A stretch of 64,000 nt of DNA, from positions 4,245,720 to 4,309,719 of the forward strand of contig NC_088868.1 of NCBI RefSeq assembly GCF_032884065.1, written 5' to 3'. This DNA comes from Artemia franciscana (taxonomy: Eukaryota > Arthropoda > Branchiopoda > Anostraca > Artemiidae). The position numbers were made by a program, and so were the translations under genes. Positions within the stretch are counted from its first letter, which is position 1, and the number at the start of each line of letters is the position of its first letter. Under the pieces are notes generated by a model that was not told the DNA's origin, ran no database searches, and worked only from the letters and a program-made list of their open reading frames with translations. This document shows positions 31,617 through 44,302 of the stretch, in pieces.

Positions 31617-32945
31617 TTATTTTGTTGAAAATCACCCTCAACGTTCATTCAATTCTGTAACTTAATGCCATTATCTGTTCCCTGAAAAACTTCACTTTAT
31701 ATCGCTTACCCGTTTCTAGAAATTCGTTGATATACCCTTTCTAAAGCTGGATACACTTCATGCCTTTTGGTCATGTCGCTATCCCCTAGAAATTTTAACC
31801 CAATGACATTGGCTGTTCCTGAAATATTCCAGGTGGGCCTTTTGACAACCCGCATGCACATATTTTCTTATGATTTATTTTAACATTCACCTCAACTTTC
31901 TCTATAATCTTCAGCTCCATGCTCTAAGCCATTCCTGAGATACAACCGAGCTAACCTAAATGCATTTAGAGCTTTTTAATTTAGTTCAATGTCCCACTTA
32001 ACATGCTGTGAAAAATTTTAACTTATTGTCATTAGGTATTTTTGAGTATTTGCAGATTGACCCTTTGCACTTTGTATCTTGTGATTTAGTTTAACAGCTT
32101 GTCCTATAATATTCTCTGAAATTTCTTACCTAATTTAAGCAGTAAATTAAGTACTTACGTAATTGATATATGTATTTGATACCCTTCCTGATACATGTTA
32201 TGCATTATGGATCTTACCTTTTCACAACTTGGATGTATATGGTGTTCTTAGATTTATATCAGTATCTCCTGAAAGTTTTAACATAATACCGTTCCTAAGA
32301 TTTGGAAAATATCCCTTTTGACAATCTTGATGCACATTATGATTTTGTTTTCCATGGCAAGAAAGTTTCAACTTCATACCCTGAACTGTTCCTGGTTATT
32401 GCAGAAATGCCGTTTTTAGAGCATCAAAGCTCAAAGTATCGTCTGGTTTAGTTTAACATTCCCCTGAGCATACCTTAGAAGTTTCCACTTGGTATTCCCA
32501 TTCTTCCCCTGTATATAGTAAACATGTGTTTTTGCGACCAAAATTTATGAAGTATCTGTTGAGTCACATGAATATCCCTCTTAGTATTTCCTGAAACTTT
32601 CAACTTGATACCCTACTAATCTAGTGACACTGAAAATACCCCCTTTTAACAACCTGGATGCAGGTTTTTCATTGAATTTTTCTTAGCATTCTTCTCAACA
32701 CTCCATGACAGTTTTAACATGGTAACCTTGGCCGTTCTTCAGTACCGAAAGTACGCCCTTTTGACAATTTGTTTGAAAATGATGTCTTTTGAATTACTTT
32801 TCTACCCTCCTCAACGTTCCTTGGAAGTTTCAACTCTATACCGTCAGCCGTTCGTAAAATATTGCAGATACGCCTTTCTGATAATTCAGAATACGCCCTT
32901 CTGCCCTAGATTTAAACTTAATACCCTAAGCCGTACCTGAAATAT
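31574..32945. repeat. Degenerate tandem array, unit about 95-120 bases (block E, right part)
   Basis: Continuation of the array at 26120-26518. Unit landmarks such as AGTTTCAAC or AGTTTTAAC recur near 31782, 32010, 32272, 32366, 32488, 32593, 32709 and 32831. The phrase TTTTGACAA.CTGGATGCA recurs near 31586, 31838, 32310 and 32648. The direct copy in F is 55085-56465. A few units also appear at 40735-40930. No gene. Confidence 0.8.
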
Positions 32946-33800
32946 CAGTTACTTCTATGAAATTACCGAGTGTTACCATCTCAAGCGACTTAAAATGGGA
33001 TTATCATATTAACCGTATTTTAAAACTCGTAAATACCACGCTTTCTCTCCTTAACAAATTAAAAATTGTCCTAAATCCTATTAGTTGAGAGTTTACCTCT
33101 CATTTTTACGCCCAATCCTTGATTATACCTGTCTGGCTTGGCATCCGGATATTTCCAATTGATTGTCTGATAGATGGAGGCAGTCCTCAGAAAGTGCTCA
33201 AGAATTATTTTCAATGAAGGTAAAGTCCTTTATATCTCTTTTTGTCGGAAAGCCAATCAAGTCATCCTAAACGAAAGGAGAACAAAATTTTCTTTGCATT
33301 TTGCCAACAACGTCTTCCATAACCTCCCGAAAAATTCCCTTTTCCCTAGTAATTTTTTCTCCCTTCGACCTTGCCTCCCTCGGTCTGTTTCAACAAAAAT
33401 CCTCCTTTCGACCCCCAATGAAATTGTCCGCTCAAAGATATAGAAGAACTTTTATACCGAGTATAAGAAATAATATTAAATAAATGAGTCCTTCCTTTTT
33501 ACCTTAAGTTATTTATTCCCATTTGTAGCTTCTGTTTATTTTTTTTTTTTTTACTAAATTATGTTTTGTAGCTTTTAGTCGCAAGATTAAATTGTCCTTG
33601 TGTTTTTGTTTTTTTGTTGTTTTTTTTATAGTTAGTTTATCGCTTTTTAATTCTGCGAGTAACCTTTTTGAAATTTTGATATATTTTTTTCTGACTTACA
33701 TTTGCTTCTTTTTTTTATATATATGTGCTTTTTGACTGTAAGTTGTGAATTTGGCCCCCCTGGGCTTGTAATAATAATTTATAAGAAATAGAATCTTATT
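32946..33800 (+). pseudogene. CR1-like reverse transcriptase 3' remnant (block E copy)
   Basis: Plus-strand reading gives VTISSDLKWDYHINRILKL, then LLNKLKIVLNPIS and a stop. After frame changes it gives MEAVLRKCSRIIFNEGK and FANNVFHNLPKNSLF (33174-33443). These match the thumb and C-terminal regions of the element at 60784-61299 (VTISSNLKWDIHV, KIESIQKRA). A T-rich 3' UTR follows, ending near CTGGGCTTGTAATAATAA. The copy is 5'-truncated and present in both E and F, so it inserted before their duplication. Confidence 0.7.
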
Positions 33801-35839
33801 TTATTTCTTGCGTTACAATGCTTATAAAAAGTAATACCATAAATGCCAAAATGATTTGAATTCACTTTGTGTATTTCCCTAATAATTTGAGCTCAATATT
33901 TATGAGGGAATATAGTTAACTGACGTATTTTATTCTTTTTTAAGTGTTTTAACATCTTTAGACAATAAATAAAAAAAAAATTATTAGCTCCCCATCTTTT
34001 CTTTGGAAAAAAAGAAAGCCAAGTGCTGCTGAGTCTTGTACCAATCACTCTTTTAAAAAGCAGGACGGAACATGTTTCGAATTATTTTGTTAATTGTGTT
34101 ACCAGAGCAACAGTTCGATTTGGATCTTTTTTTTTCTTATATCACAAAATTTTGGAGAAAGTGGAAAAGGCCTGAAATGTATTAGTCTCTAAGTAAAGTT
34201 GGAACCAAGGTTTGCTTGTTGAATTAAAAACTGATTTTTAAATCAGTACTGTGTATTTTTAAGATACTTGACCATTCCAAGACCGCATCAAAATATGTTC
34301 TTAGAATAATAATACCTTCTTTTAAAAAATTCTGAATTATTAATAAAAAAAAATAGAGTCTGAAAAAAGAGTATTTTTCTCACTGGCTATACTGATTTAC
34401 CACTTTGCGAGCTATTTTTTTTATGGATTACGGCTGAGTCTTCTGTGTCATTTTCTCCGTTCATGGCTAAGGCACAGGAATTGTATCAAAAGTACTTCGC
34501 ATACAGTGAAAGTTGAAGCCAGGCTACAAGTTGGAGCTTTCATTTTGTCCCTTTCTATTGTTAAAAAGGAATTTTCCCTTTGCAAGAAAACCAAACTTTT
34601 AATTTTAGATTCATTTTGTACCAAAGATACTGTATTTTATAGTGCTAAGAGCAGTTTGGCCTTTTGAAGAAATATCGGTGAAGTTTTATATTAATAAATC
34701 GTAGTAAACTGTGTCTGAAGTTTAACTCCTTTGTATTTGGCTAATTTTTGCTCCTTTAAGATTATGTTACTATTTTATTTTCCTTTATTGATTGCTTTCT
34801 TGGAAAAATTTTTTTAAAGTAATTTTTATTTCTTTTAAATTGACCTGCTGTCGCTATTACGCTTAATATTCATATCTGGAAAGTCAAAACTGAAGAAATA
34901 ATAGCCGAAAACTGTTACCTGAATGGTATTCAATTAAATGATCTAATGGGAAAATATCTATTCAGTTAAACTTTGATTCTCCTGATTTATATATTTCTTC
35001 TTCGCTGATCTAGTGTTCGAGAACACTGTACCAAACAGTTTTAAAGAATGGTCTTAGTGGTCTAATGGTGATAAAATATGTTAGCACACTCTGACTATAG
35101 CCATCATATAATTGTAGAAGCACTAACCACGTTGATCAGATGGTAAATAGACAAATAAGGTTGACATGGATTGTTGAAAAGCTATTTGAGAAATATAAAG
35201 CAGTTGAGAAAGTCTAAGTAACATTCAGCTAATGAAGATGTATTTTGATAACATGCAGGAAAGTTGTAGGGCTAGAACGGGGATGTTGGCTAAATAAGCA
35301 ATTTTTTTAGATAGACGTTAAATCCAAAAAAGATACTGTCATAAATCAGAGTAAACATATTTCTATCTTACACTCTTTGTGCTCAGAAGGAAAACAGTAA
35401 AACGGGATTTAATTTACTTAGAGGCAAGACTTAATACAGAGGACCAACGTAATGTCGAATGAATACCATTGGATAAGGGAATAGTGTAATAACTTTATAA
35501 TAAATTATTTTGAGACTGGTGTGGTTGAAGTTTTTATATTTCCAAAATTCTTGGAGATGAAGAAAAGGATCAATTTTTTACGGGCTATTAGAACGAATCA
35601 ATGGTTTCGTGGGCGAAGATTTTACATTTTTTTCTTAAATTTAATTCTGCCCTAGGTTTGAGGGAGGAAAGATTATCTATCAACAAGTGAACAGTCTCTC
35701 TAACAACTACAGCCTCGTCTATAACTCCTTCTTCTTCTTTAAAATTTGTTAAGTGAAATCTTGGACCATATATAATTCAATGGCTTTGGAGCCTACCTCT
35801 GAAGTTGAAATAATCTGAATCATCAATGGTTAGAGGGCT
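33801..35839. repeat. Block E sequence without recognised genes
   Basis: Non-coding by inspection. Directly collinear with 58446-60209 plus 61382-61750 of block F, with single-base and small indel differences. It is the least repeat-like part of the block. At 35480 the sequence GGATAAG marks the site where F carries a LINE. Confidence 0.6.
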
Positions 35840-36340
35840 TACACCAAATCTTATTTCTGCTAAGATTGTCAAGTTAGGAAACGTAAAACACTTCATATTA
35901 TTAACTGAACAATATAGTAAGCACACCAATCGATGCCCTTTTTTTACTCTTTACGAATATAATAATCGCTTCTATAGCAAAGTCAAATTTAAGCAATTTT
36001 CTGACCTCTTGAAAAATGACGAATTTTCAATCAAAGTAAGAGCTATCGGTCGTTTTCTATAAAATGATATTACGCATTCTCAGCGCCATTTTCTCGGTCG
36101 TTTTCGACAAAATAATGCGACATTTTCTCAATGACAAAATTATTTATAATAAGGTTGATTAGGTTCGGTCAAAAAGTGCTTAAATTTGTGATAGAAGCGA
36201 TTATTATATCTTAAAAATAGCATAAAAAAGGCATCGAGTGGTGTTTTCACCGTATTGGTAAGTTTATAATATGAGCTGTGATACGTTTACTGTCAAGTTT
36301 TCAAACCGTATTTCTGCTGGGGTTGTCAGACAGTCAAAAT
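35840..36340. mobile_element. Foldback element (block E copy)
   Basis: Arms at about 35840-36010 and 36165-36335 are imperfect inverted repeats. They share TATAATAATCGCTTCTAT, ATCGATGCC or its near-complement GGCATCGAGTGG, and matching flanks around TTGTCA. The centre has a short direct repeat (CGGTCGTTTTC twice). The copy in F is 61755-62250. The open frame at 35826-36062 crosses one arm and is frameshifted in F, so I do not call it a gene. Confidence 0.55.
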
Positions 36341-36349
36341 TAAAATTCA

Positions 36350-37960
36350 CTATCAAACAGTTCGTGGTAACGATTTGTAGTAAGGAGCGACATGGCTCAA
36401 TAGTAAACTAAAAGATACATTAAAAGAATCGGATTTTAAGCTGATTTTAAATATATAAATTTAATAAATTTAGTTTTTGTCATCAAAAGTTACGAGCCTT
36501 AGAAAATTTACCTTATTTTGGAAAATAGGAGGTAACATCCCCTAAAAGTCATAGAATCTTAACGAAAATCACACCATCTCATTCAGTGTATCAGAGAATA
36601 CTATTGAAAAAAGTTCAAGCTCCTATCTACAAAAATGTGGAATTTCGTATTTTTTGCCAAAAGACAGATCACGGGTGCGTGTTTATTTATTTAATTTTTT
36701 TGTTCAGGGGTCATCGTATTGACCAAGTGGTCCTAGAATGTCACAAGATGGCTCATTCTAACGGAAATGAAAAATTTCTAGTTCCATTTTTAGTGACCAA
36801 AAAATTACAGGGCACCTAGCCGCCACCCATGCTCATTTTTCCCCAAAGTCAATGGATCAAAATTTTAAGATAGCCATTTTGTTTAGCAGAGTCAAAAATC
36901 ATACTAACTATGTCTTTGGGGATGACTTTCTCTCCCACAGTCGCCGAGGAAGGGGGGGCAAGTTACAAACTTTGACCATTGTTTACATACAATCATGGTT
37001 ATTGGGAAGTGTACAGGCGTTCTCAGGGGTTTTTTTTGGTTTGGGGTGGTTGAGGGGAGGGGGCTATATGGGAGGATATATTCTTGGAGGAATAAGTCAT
37101 GGGGGAAGCGAAATTCAATGAAAAGGCCGCAGAATTTTCTAGCATTATTATAAAAAAAAAAACAATGAAAAAATAAACATGAAAAAAAATTTTTAATTGA
37201 AAGTAAGGAGTAACATTAAAACTTCAGACGAAAAGAGATTATTACGCATATGAGGGGTTTTTCTCCTAAATACCTCGCTCTTGATGCTAAAGTATCTTTA
37301 GTAATTTCAACAAGTAATTTCAGTAATTTCAACACGGCCTTTCTGATTCAAGGGTAATTCTGAAAGAATTGGGACAAAACTTAAGCTTTAGCGTAAAGAG
37401 CGAAATATTAACAAGGGGAAAAAACCCCCTCATATACATAATAAAAATATAAGAATATAGAAGTTTCTTACGTAAGTTAATTCTTAAGTAACGTATATTT
37501 TTTACTCATAAAAACTTTCGTTAAAAATTACAAGTTATAGTTGCCTTTTTAAGTAACCGAAAATTTGGAGGGTAACTAAGCCTCCTTCCCCCTCGCTTAT
37601 TTCTCAAAATCGTCGGATCAAATTAAGAGAAAGCCATTTAGCCAAAAAAAAAAAGAACTAATGTGCAAATTTCATTTTAATAATTTATGTGCATTAATTC
37701 AAAAACGTTCAGAAACTAAATAAAAAAACTTGTTTTTTTGACAGAAAGTGAGGAGCGACATTAAAACTTAAAACCAACAGAAATTACTCCGTGTATGAAA
37801 GAGGCTGTTCCCTTCTCAACGCCCCGCTCTTTACACCTTAGTTTTTTGCTGTTTAATAAAGTAGAATTGCGAGAAACAGCCAAAATTTAGCGTATAGAGT
37901 GGGTCGTTGAAGAAGGTTTAACCCCTTTCGGACACAGAGTAATTTCTAATCGTTAAAAAA
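36350..37960. repeat. Dispersed repeat copy (block E)
   Basis: Begins AAACAGTTCGTGGTAACG, a hairpin-forming end, and runs through the conserved phrases to CTCTTTACACCTTAG. It is closely similar to 39036-40640 in the same orientation. The copy in F (62260-63330) lacks about 550 internal bases between matching GATTTTAA sequences. Open frames at 36586-37121 are not conserved. Confidence 0.75.
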
Positions 37961-38956
37961 CACTTTCACTTTCAGTTTCCAATTCCAGAATTTGTATGAG
38001 GATATACAGACTGAACACAGTCCTTTCACCTCTTTGACTTCAAGATGGCACTAGCAATCCTTCTTTTTCATCCTCTCTTCCCTTCTGTTTGGTTTGTGGG
38101 AAGTGCAAGTACTTGAGCTGCCTGTCCCCAGCAGTTTAAGCCCAAGAGGCCGGCTGGTACCAATACGGCTCTTCCTACTCACTCTCGCTCTCTTCTGCAC
38201 AGTAGATCTTCATTAATAAATTAGCTCGTATTCCATTGTCTTTTTCATAATATGGATCATCACCCTATAAATCGGCCTTTCAGTATTAGGAGGTAGTTGT
38301 AAGCTGATGATGGAGTCAAACATTTCTTTAATCTTTAGCTTTCTACAAATTATCTTAATCTTATTAGTTTCGGGTGCAAGTATATGGCAATAAAAAATAT
38401 GTTTTGGGGAGTTAAACTTTCAACTTCAAAGTTTAAACTTCAGTTTTACTTTTAGTTAAAAAAATTAATTTTTTTTATTTAACAACATTTTTGAAAGCAC
38501 ATTATGCGTAAATGTTTTTGAATATTTATCACGCGGATATCTTTTTGAATCTTTTTGAATGCCACATCACACAGGAAATGTTTTTCAATCTTTTTGATTT
38601 GCTTTGAATAGCCTTTGGTTTGTTTTTCTTCTACTTAATTTGATTAAATAAATTGGAAATTAAGATATGCAATAAGGCCCATCAGTGAATATAGTATACC
38701 CTAGAAAAAACAGATACCAGAGCCAACCATTGAATTTCTCTTTCTAAACATAAAGTTCACCAGTTATGGTTGTATCCTTGCCCCTTTTCATCTAGGGTTA
38801 GATATCCCGAATCTAAACTGTATATCAAAAATCTACAATTTGATAGGGATGCAATATTGTACGTCTTTCCATCTTCACTTTGTTCTTACTGCCAAATAAA
38901 GAGAGTTCAAAACAAAAATAGGCTAATAGACTATCCTTTATTTAATCTGAGACTGA
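37961..38956. other. End of block E and junction to block D
   Basis: To about 38590 it is collinear with 63330-63890 in F; homology then ends on both sides at CACATCACACAGGAAA. From 38590 to 38956 I find no match elsewhere in the window and no clear gene. A plus-strand open frame from 38770 has no paralogue and runs into repeat. Confidence 0.5.
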
Positions 38957-41561
38957 ATCTGAGACTGGTACATGGATGCCATGTACAAGATCAGGAGACG
39001 TTGACAGTTGTAGTAGAAGTGTTGCTATTAGTAATCAAACAGTTCGTGGTAACGAACTGTAGTAAGGAGCGACCCGGCTCAATAGTAAACGAAACTCTAA
39101 GAATTGGAATTTTGATGCTATACATCAAAAGAATCGGATTTTCATACTGATTTTAAATATATAGATTTCATCAAATTTAGTCTTTGTCATCAAAAGTTAC
39201 GAGCCTGAGAAAATTTACCTTATTTTGGAAAATAGGGGAAACACCCCTAAAAGTCATAGAATCTTAACGAAAATCACACTATCGCATTTAGCGTATAAGA
39301 GAACCCTATAGCAAAAATTTCAAGCTTCTATCTACAAAAATGTGGAATTTCGTATTTTTTGCCAGAAGACAGATCACGGGTGCGTGTTTTTTTGTTTTCT
39401 TTTCCTTTTTCCCAGGGGTCATCGTATCGACCAAGTGGTCCTAGAATGTCGCATGACGGCTCATTCTAATGGAAATGAAAAGTTCTAGTCCCCTTTTTAA
39501 GTGACCAAAAAAAATTGGAAGGCACCTAGGCCCCTCCCACGCTCATTTTTCCCCAAAGTCCACGGATCAAATTTTGAGATAGCCATTTGGTTCCGCATAG
39601 TCGAAAACCATAATAACTATGTCTTTGGGGATGACTTACTCCCCCTCAGTCCCTGGGGGATGGGCTGCAAGTTACAAACTTTGACCAGTGTTTACATACA
39701 GTAATGGTTAGTGGTAAGTGTATAGACGTTTTCAGGGGGGATTCTTTTGGTTTTGGGGGTTGTGTTTATGGGAGGGGGCTATGTTGGAGGATCTTTCCTT
39801 GGAGGAATATGTCATGTGGGAAGAGAAACTCAATGAAAAGGGCGCAGGATTTTCTAGCATTACTATAAAAAAAATAATGAAAAAATAAACATGAAAAAGT
39901 TTTTTTCAATTGAAAGTAAGGAGTAGCATTAAAACTTAAAACGAACAGAGATTATTAAGCATATGAGGGGTTCTAAAAAAGAGCGAGGTATTTAGGAGGA
40001 GATAAATACATCGCTCTTTATGCTAAAATATTTTTAGTAATTTCAACTACTTATTCTATGGCCTTTCTGATTCAGCGGTCATTCTTAAAGAATTGGGACA
40101 AAACTTAAGATTTAGTACAAATTGCGAGGTATTAATGGGGGGACGAATCCCCTCATTTACATACTAAAAATATAATAATACAAAAGTTTGTTACGAAAGT
40201 TAATTCTTAAGTGTCGTATATTTTTTACTAATAAAAACGTTCGTAAAAAATTAAAAGTTCTAGTTACCTTTTTAAGTAACTGAAAAATTGGAGGGCAACT
40301 ACGCCTCCTTCCCCACCCCTTATTTCTCAAAATCGTCTGATCAAAATTAAGAGAAAGCCATTTAGCCAAAAAAAGTATTAGTATGCAAATTTCATTTTAA
40401 TAATTTACGTGCGGTGAGCCAAAATCAAACATATATTAATTCAAAAACGTTCAGAAATTAAATAAAAAACTCGTTTTTTTAACTGAAAGTAAGGAGCGAC
40501 ATTAAAACTTAAAACGAACAGAAATTACTCCGTATATGAAATGGGTTTTCCCCTCCGCAATCCCTCGCTCTTTACGCTAAAGTTTGACTCTTTGCCAAAT
40601 TCTAATTTTTAAAACAATTAAAAACTTCAGCGTAAAGAGCGAGGGTTAATTTAATAGCAATAATAGCATCAGCAATAGCACTAGTAGTAGTAGCAGTAAA
40701 AGCAGTTGTAGTATGCACTTAGTGTTCTTGAGTAAGTCAAACCTCCCCCTCAAAATATCCAACAAGTTTCAATTTATTACCTTACACGTACACTTGTGAC
40801 ATTACTGATAGACCCCACGTTGCATGCAAAGGCCCCCTTTGACAGCTTGCATGCAAGTAGTGTGTTTTGATTTAGTTCAAATTTTTTCTCAATATTCCGT
40901 AAAACTCACCATAATACCTTTATACCATATTAGTACCAAAATAGCCTAAAAAGTAGTAGTCGGAGTATTAGAAGTATTGGCGAAGATATGAGTGGCAGTA
41001 CAAATTAAAAACTAAATTGGATTTCCAGCTAATTTTGGCTGGAATACAAACTGGTCAAAAAAAAGTCTAATTTTTATTTGAAATTTTGATTTGTGTTTCC
41101 AGTCCAGCAAATTATTGAAATTTTTTAGATTTATTTAGTTTTCAGTAGAAAAAAAATTAATGGAATCTTTGTTAATAACCATAATAAACAATATTTTTTG
41201 AATCTCAAACTATTTTTGTACAGTTTTGTTGTATGTAAATATTGTCTCTTTATCAGTTGAACATCCCTCTCATCTTGCCCTGAAAGTATACCTTTGTAGT
41301 TGAGCGAACTTCACAGCAAACTTTGGCACTTTAGCTTTTATCCTGGTCTTAACGGTTCTGGTGCTTTTTCTTTTTGGTCTTACTTAGTTTAGCTGGTGTT
41401 TCGTCCTTGGTATGAAAAGAGGATAAACAGAATAGCTTGGTCCCGCTCGAGGACCTTTACAGAATTTTACCTAAGGAGAGACTAATGTTCCGTGGGAGGC
41501 AAAGTTTTTGATAAGGCCAAAAATGGGAATGTCTTTGTGCCCTTAGAGGGGAACGATTCTT
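38957..41561. repeat. Block D left part: dispersed repeat, AGT microsatellite, array units
   Basis: Reverse complement of block A from about 6780 downward. It includes a dispersed repeat copy (39036-40640) whose end carries the perfect hairpin ACAGTTCG/CGAACTGT. At about 40655-40705 is a short AGT/AGC microsatellite. At 40735-40930 are a few units of the 115-bp array. The stretch 40930-41560 has no recognised feature except GTATGAAAAGAGGATAAAC-type sequence near 41410 that may be further LINE remnant. Confidence 0.6.
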
Positions 41562-41747
41562 CTAACTCGTCAGCACCCGTAAACTATGTTTTTTGCCCGT
41601 ACCCGTCCGTCGTACTTCAAAAAGAGCTAGGATATCAATTTTATATTGAATCATCTGCTTTATGACTAGTTCTGTCTTAGAGTGTTGGGACATGGCTCTC
41701 ACGTTCCAGAAGCTGAGTTTAAGCTTTTTCTTAGCAGTCATCAGCAT
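41562..41747 (-). pseudogene. LINE endonuclease N-terminal fragment (block D copy)
   Basis: Reads MLMTAKKKLKLSFWNVRAM and DILALFEVRRTGTGK on the minus strand, the counterpart of 17203-17353. It lies about 315 bases upstream of, and divergent from, the zinc-finger exon in this block, as in A and B. Only the first 50 or so residues of an APE-type nuclease remain. Confidence 0.65.
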
Positions 41748-42646
41748 TTTTCATTGCATTAGAATAATTAATTTTAAAAGCTGGTATTAGTGTCACCACG
41801 AGGGAGAGAAGAAGAATCGAAAATAAAATTAATTGTCAAAACATATCGAAAGATATACTGTTTTATCTGTAGACTTCTAAAACACATTGACAGATTAATT
41901 TTTTGTTTTCGGTTTATTGAAATATGAAATTTTGTTTTATTTGGGTTTGTTTTCTCTGTAGACTTTTGAAACATATTGAAAGGTGCTTTTTTTGTTTTGT
42001 TTTTTTTTGTATTAATTTTTGTTTTATTCTTTTTTTTCTACTCTATAGACTTTTATATTTTAGGTCACTTTTCACCACACGTGTCTGGAATGCACTTGCA
42101 GGGAATTACGTCACTATTTGTTTCAAAGAATCCATCTATGAGTGGTTTCTCAAACGCATGTACATTGAAATCTGAAGGAAAAAGCTTAGTAAATCAGAAA
42201 ACTGGTTTGAAAAGTTGCATGCAAAGTGACAAGAATAGAAAATTGGAAAGATATCAAAGAACTCATAAAGAGAAAAAATCATTTAAGCGTGAGAGTGACA
42301 AAATATTTTCTCAAAAGCAGCATTTGAAACAGCACCAAAGGGTACATTCAGGAGAAAAGCCTTTTAAATGCGATGTATGTAAAAAACGCTTTTCTGAACA
42401 GGGCTCTTTAAACAGGCACCAAAGAGTTCATACCGGTGAGAAACTGTTTAAATGCGATGTATGTGACAAGAGGTTTTCTCTTGCTGCAAATTTGAAAACT
42501 CATCAAAGAATTCATACCGGTGAGAAACCGTTTAAGTGCGACGTATGTGACAAGACTTTTTCTCAACCTGCATATTTGAACACACATCAAAGAATTCATA
42601 CTGGTGAGAAACTATTTAAATGTGGTGTAATAACCTGATCATAGAA

Positions 42647-44215
42647 GAAGCTTCTTCAAACATTGATAACGACAAGGACAAAAATCTCCTTTGGAATGTT
42701 CTCCGAGGCAATAGGCGGATTAACATGCCTGATACTAATTCCACACCGTCGCTAAAAGAGTGGGAAAATTATTTTTCTAAGTTGTCGACTTCGTACGATT
42801 CTAACAGTGTTGTGTTGCAATTAGATGAAAGGTTGAAGAATTTTTCAACTGATTACAGGATTTCTGAGGATATGTTACGTGGAGCAATCAAAACGTTAAA
42901 GGCGCAGTCGGCTAAGGATCATGATGGCTTATTTGCTAATCACCTCAAACTTGCTCCTTCTTCTTTTCTTATTACTCTACTGGCATTTTTCAACCTTTTA
43001 CTTACTACTGGTTTAGTACCATCGTCATTCTATATTGGCATAGTTACGCCTATTCCTAAGAGCGGGAAAAAAGACTTGTCATCTTGTAGCTCCTGGAGGC
43101 CAATTACTAGGGGTTCTATGATTGGGAAAGTGTTTGAGTTGTGTTTGAAGGATCTTCTTGAAATTCTTGACACTGGTTCTAATCAAGTTGGTTTCAAGAG
43201 AGGTTTGGGATGTGACCATGCCCATGCATCTTTCAGCAAAGTTATTGAAGAAGCGAGAATCTCTGGTCAACCGCTATACGCCCTCTTGATTGATATCAAA
43301 GGGGCCTTTGATAACATTTCTCATGCATCCGCTCTGCTCACTTTAATCCATGCTGGATTGCCCCTAGCTGTCATACGAGTCCTTCGCTCTTGGTATTCTG
43401 GTTTAAAGATCCGTATCTGTCCGAGTTCGTCTTCATCTCAGTCCAAATTAATTCAAGTGGGTAGAGGAATTAGACAAGGAGGAATTATTTCTCCTTATAT
43501 ATTCAATTCTTGTTTAGCTACTGCCCTTAATTCTCTTTCCTGCTCGTTTGTTTCATTATCTCGAAATCTGTCTTACATTGCATATGCTGATGACATTATC
43601 CTTCTAAGCTGGTCCAAGTCTAGTCTTGTTTCTAATTTTAATATTTTAATTAATTGTTTAAAAGGTTTGGGCCTTTCTATCAGTTTTGAAAAATGTCAAT
43701 TTTTTGTTGTAAATTGTTTAGAGGATAATGTCAGGGCGACTCTCGATTGCGGCAATGGTGTTATTTTTCAGTCGTCGCCAATAGTCACTTATTTGGGATT
43801 ACCTTATGCTGCTTCGAAAAGAGATTTCAAACCAGTCCTGGTTCAGCATGTTCAGATGAAACTACGCAAGGCATTTGGTCTTTTAATTCGTTTTCGGGGT
43901 CTTTACCGTCGGGACGTCCTTGGTCGTATGTATAGCGCTGTTGCTCTGCCTCACGTATTGTTCCCGTCCCTCCTCTTCCGAAATTTCAGACCTTCTGATC
44001 TTTCGCCCATTAAAGTTGCTTATTTTAAATTTTGTAAATTTTTACTTGGTTTCCCCCTTTCTTTTAGTAACACTGAGATTGTTTTAAAGCTTAATGTGAA
44101 GGATCCTGTAGTCTGTATAAAGAAAAAATATAAAACATTTGAAGATAGGGCGAAAATTAGCCTTTTAGGCCACAATTTATTTCCGTTTTTTAGTAACAGT
44201 TCTGGCTCTTCATGA
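42647..44215 (+). CDS. Non-LTR reverse transcriptase, 5'-truncated
   Basis: About 520 codons of intact frame. The open frame formally begins with an ATG at 42620 that belongs to the zinc-finger gene, so the true N-terminus is lost. Motifs: GIVTPIPKSGKKD, SWRPITRGS, GFKRGLGCDHA, YALLIDIKGAFDNISH (first catalytic Asp), GIRQGGIISPYIFN, and AYADDIILL (YADD at about residue 322 counted from 42620). The thumb (TYLGLPYA) and a basic tail follow, up to the stop. No stops or frameshifts interrupt it, so the insertion is comparatively young. The GIRQGG form sets it apart from the CR1-like elements here; I do not assign the clade. Confidence 0.85.
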   Translation, partial: EASSNIDNDKDKNLLWNVLRGNRRINMPDTNSTPSLKEWENYFSKLSTSYDSNSVVLQLDERLKNFSTDYRISEDMLRGAIKTLKAQSAKDHDGLFANHLKLAPSSFLITLLAFFNLLLTTGLVPSSFYIGIVTPIPKSGKKDLSSCSSWRPITRGSMIGKVFELCLKDLLEILDTGSNQVGFKRGLGCDHAHASFSKVIEEARISGQPLYALLIDIKGAFDNISHASALLTLIHAGLPLAVIRVLRSWYSGLKIRICPSSSSSQSKLIQVGRGIRQGGIISPYIFNSCLATALNSLSCSFVSLSRNLSYIAYADDIILLSWSKSSLVSNFNILINCLKGLGLSISFEKCQFFVVNCLEDNVRATLDCGNGVIFQSSPIVTYLGLPYAASKRDFKPVLVQHVQMKLRKAFGLLIRFRGLYRRDVLGRMYSAVALPHVLFPSLLFRNFRPSDLSPIKVAYFKFCKFLLGFPLSFSNTEIVLKLNVKDPVVCIKKKYKTFEDRAKISLLGHNLFPFFSNSSGSS

Positions 44216-44237
44216 TTTATAGGCTAATCTATTTAGC

Positions 44238-44238
44238 A

Positions 44239-44282
<44 letters not shown>

Positions 44283-44302
44283 TTTTTTTTTTTTTTTTTA
44301 AG
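44238..44302. repeat. Long T tract in the LINE 3' UTR
   Basis: About 40 T, one G, then about 18 T. Its exact length is likely to be unreliable in the assembly. Confidence 0.9.

Noticed and set aside
35826-36062. 78-codon frame near the foldback element
   Set aside because: The paralogue at 61741 onward is frameshifted by a T run and the sequence forms a foldback arm.
38770-39150. 126-codon frame at the E-D junction
   Set aside because: It crosses from unmatched sequence into the dispersed repeat and has no homologue in the window.
42620-42646. ATG at the start of the LINE frame in block D as a real start codon or a zinc-finger/RT fusion protein
   Set aside because: The ATG comes from finger sequence in another frame; the LINE is simply truncated.
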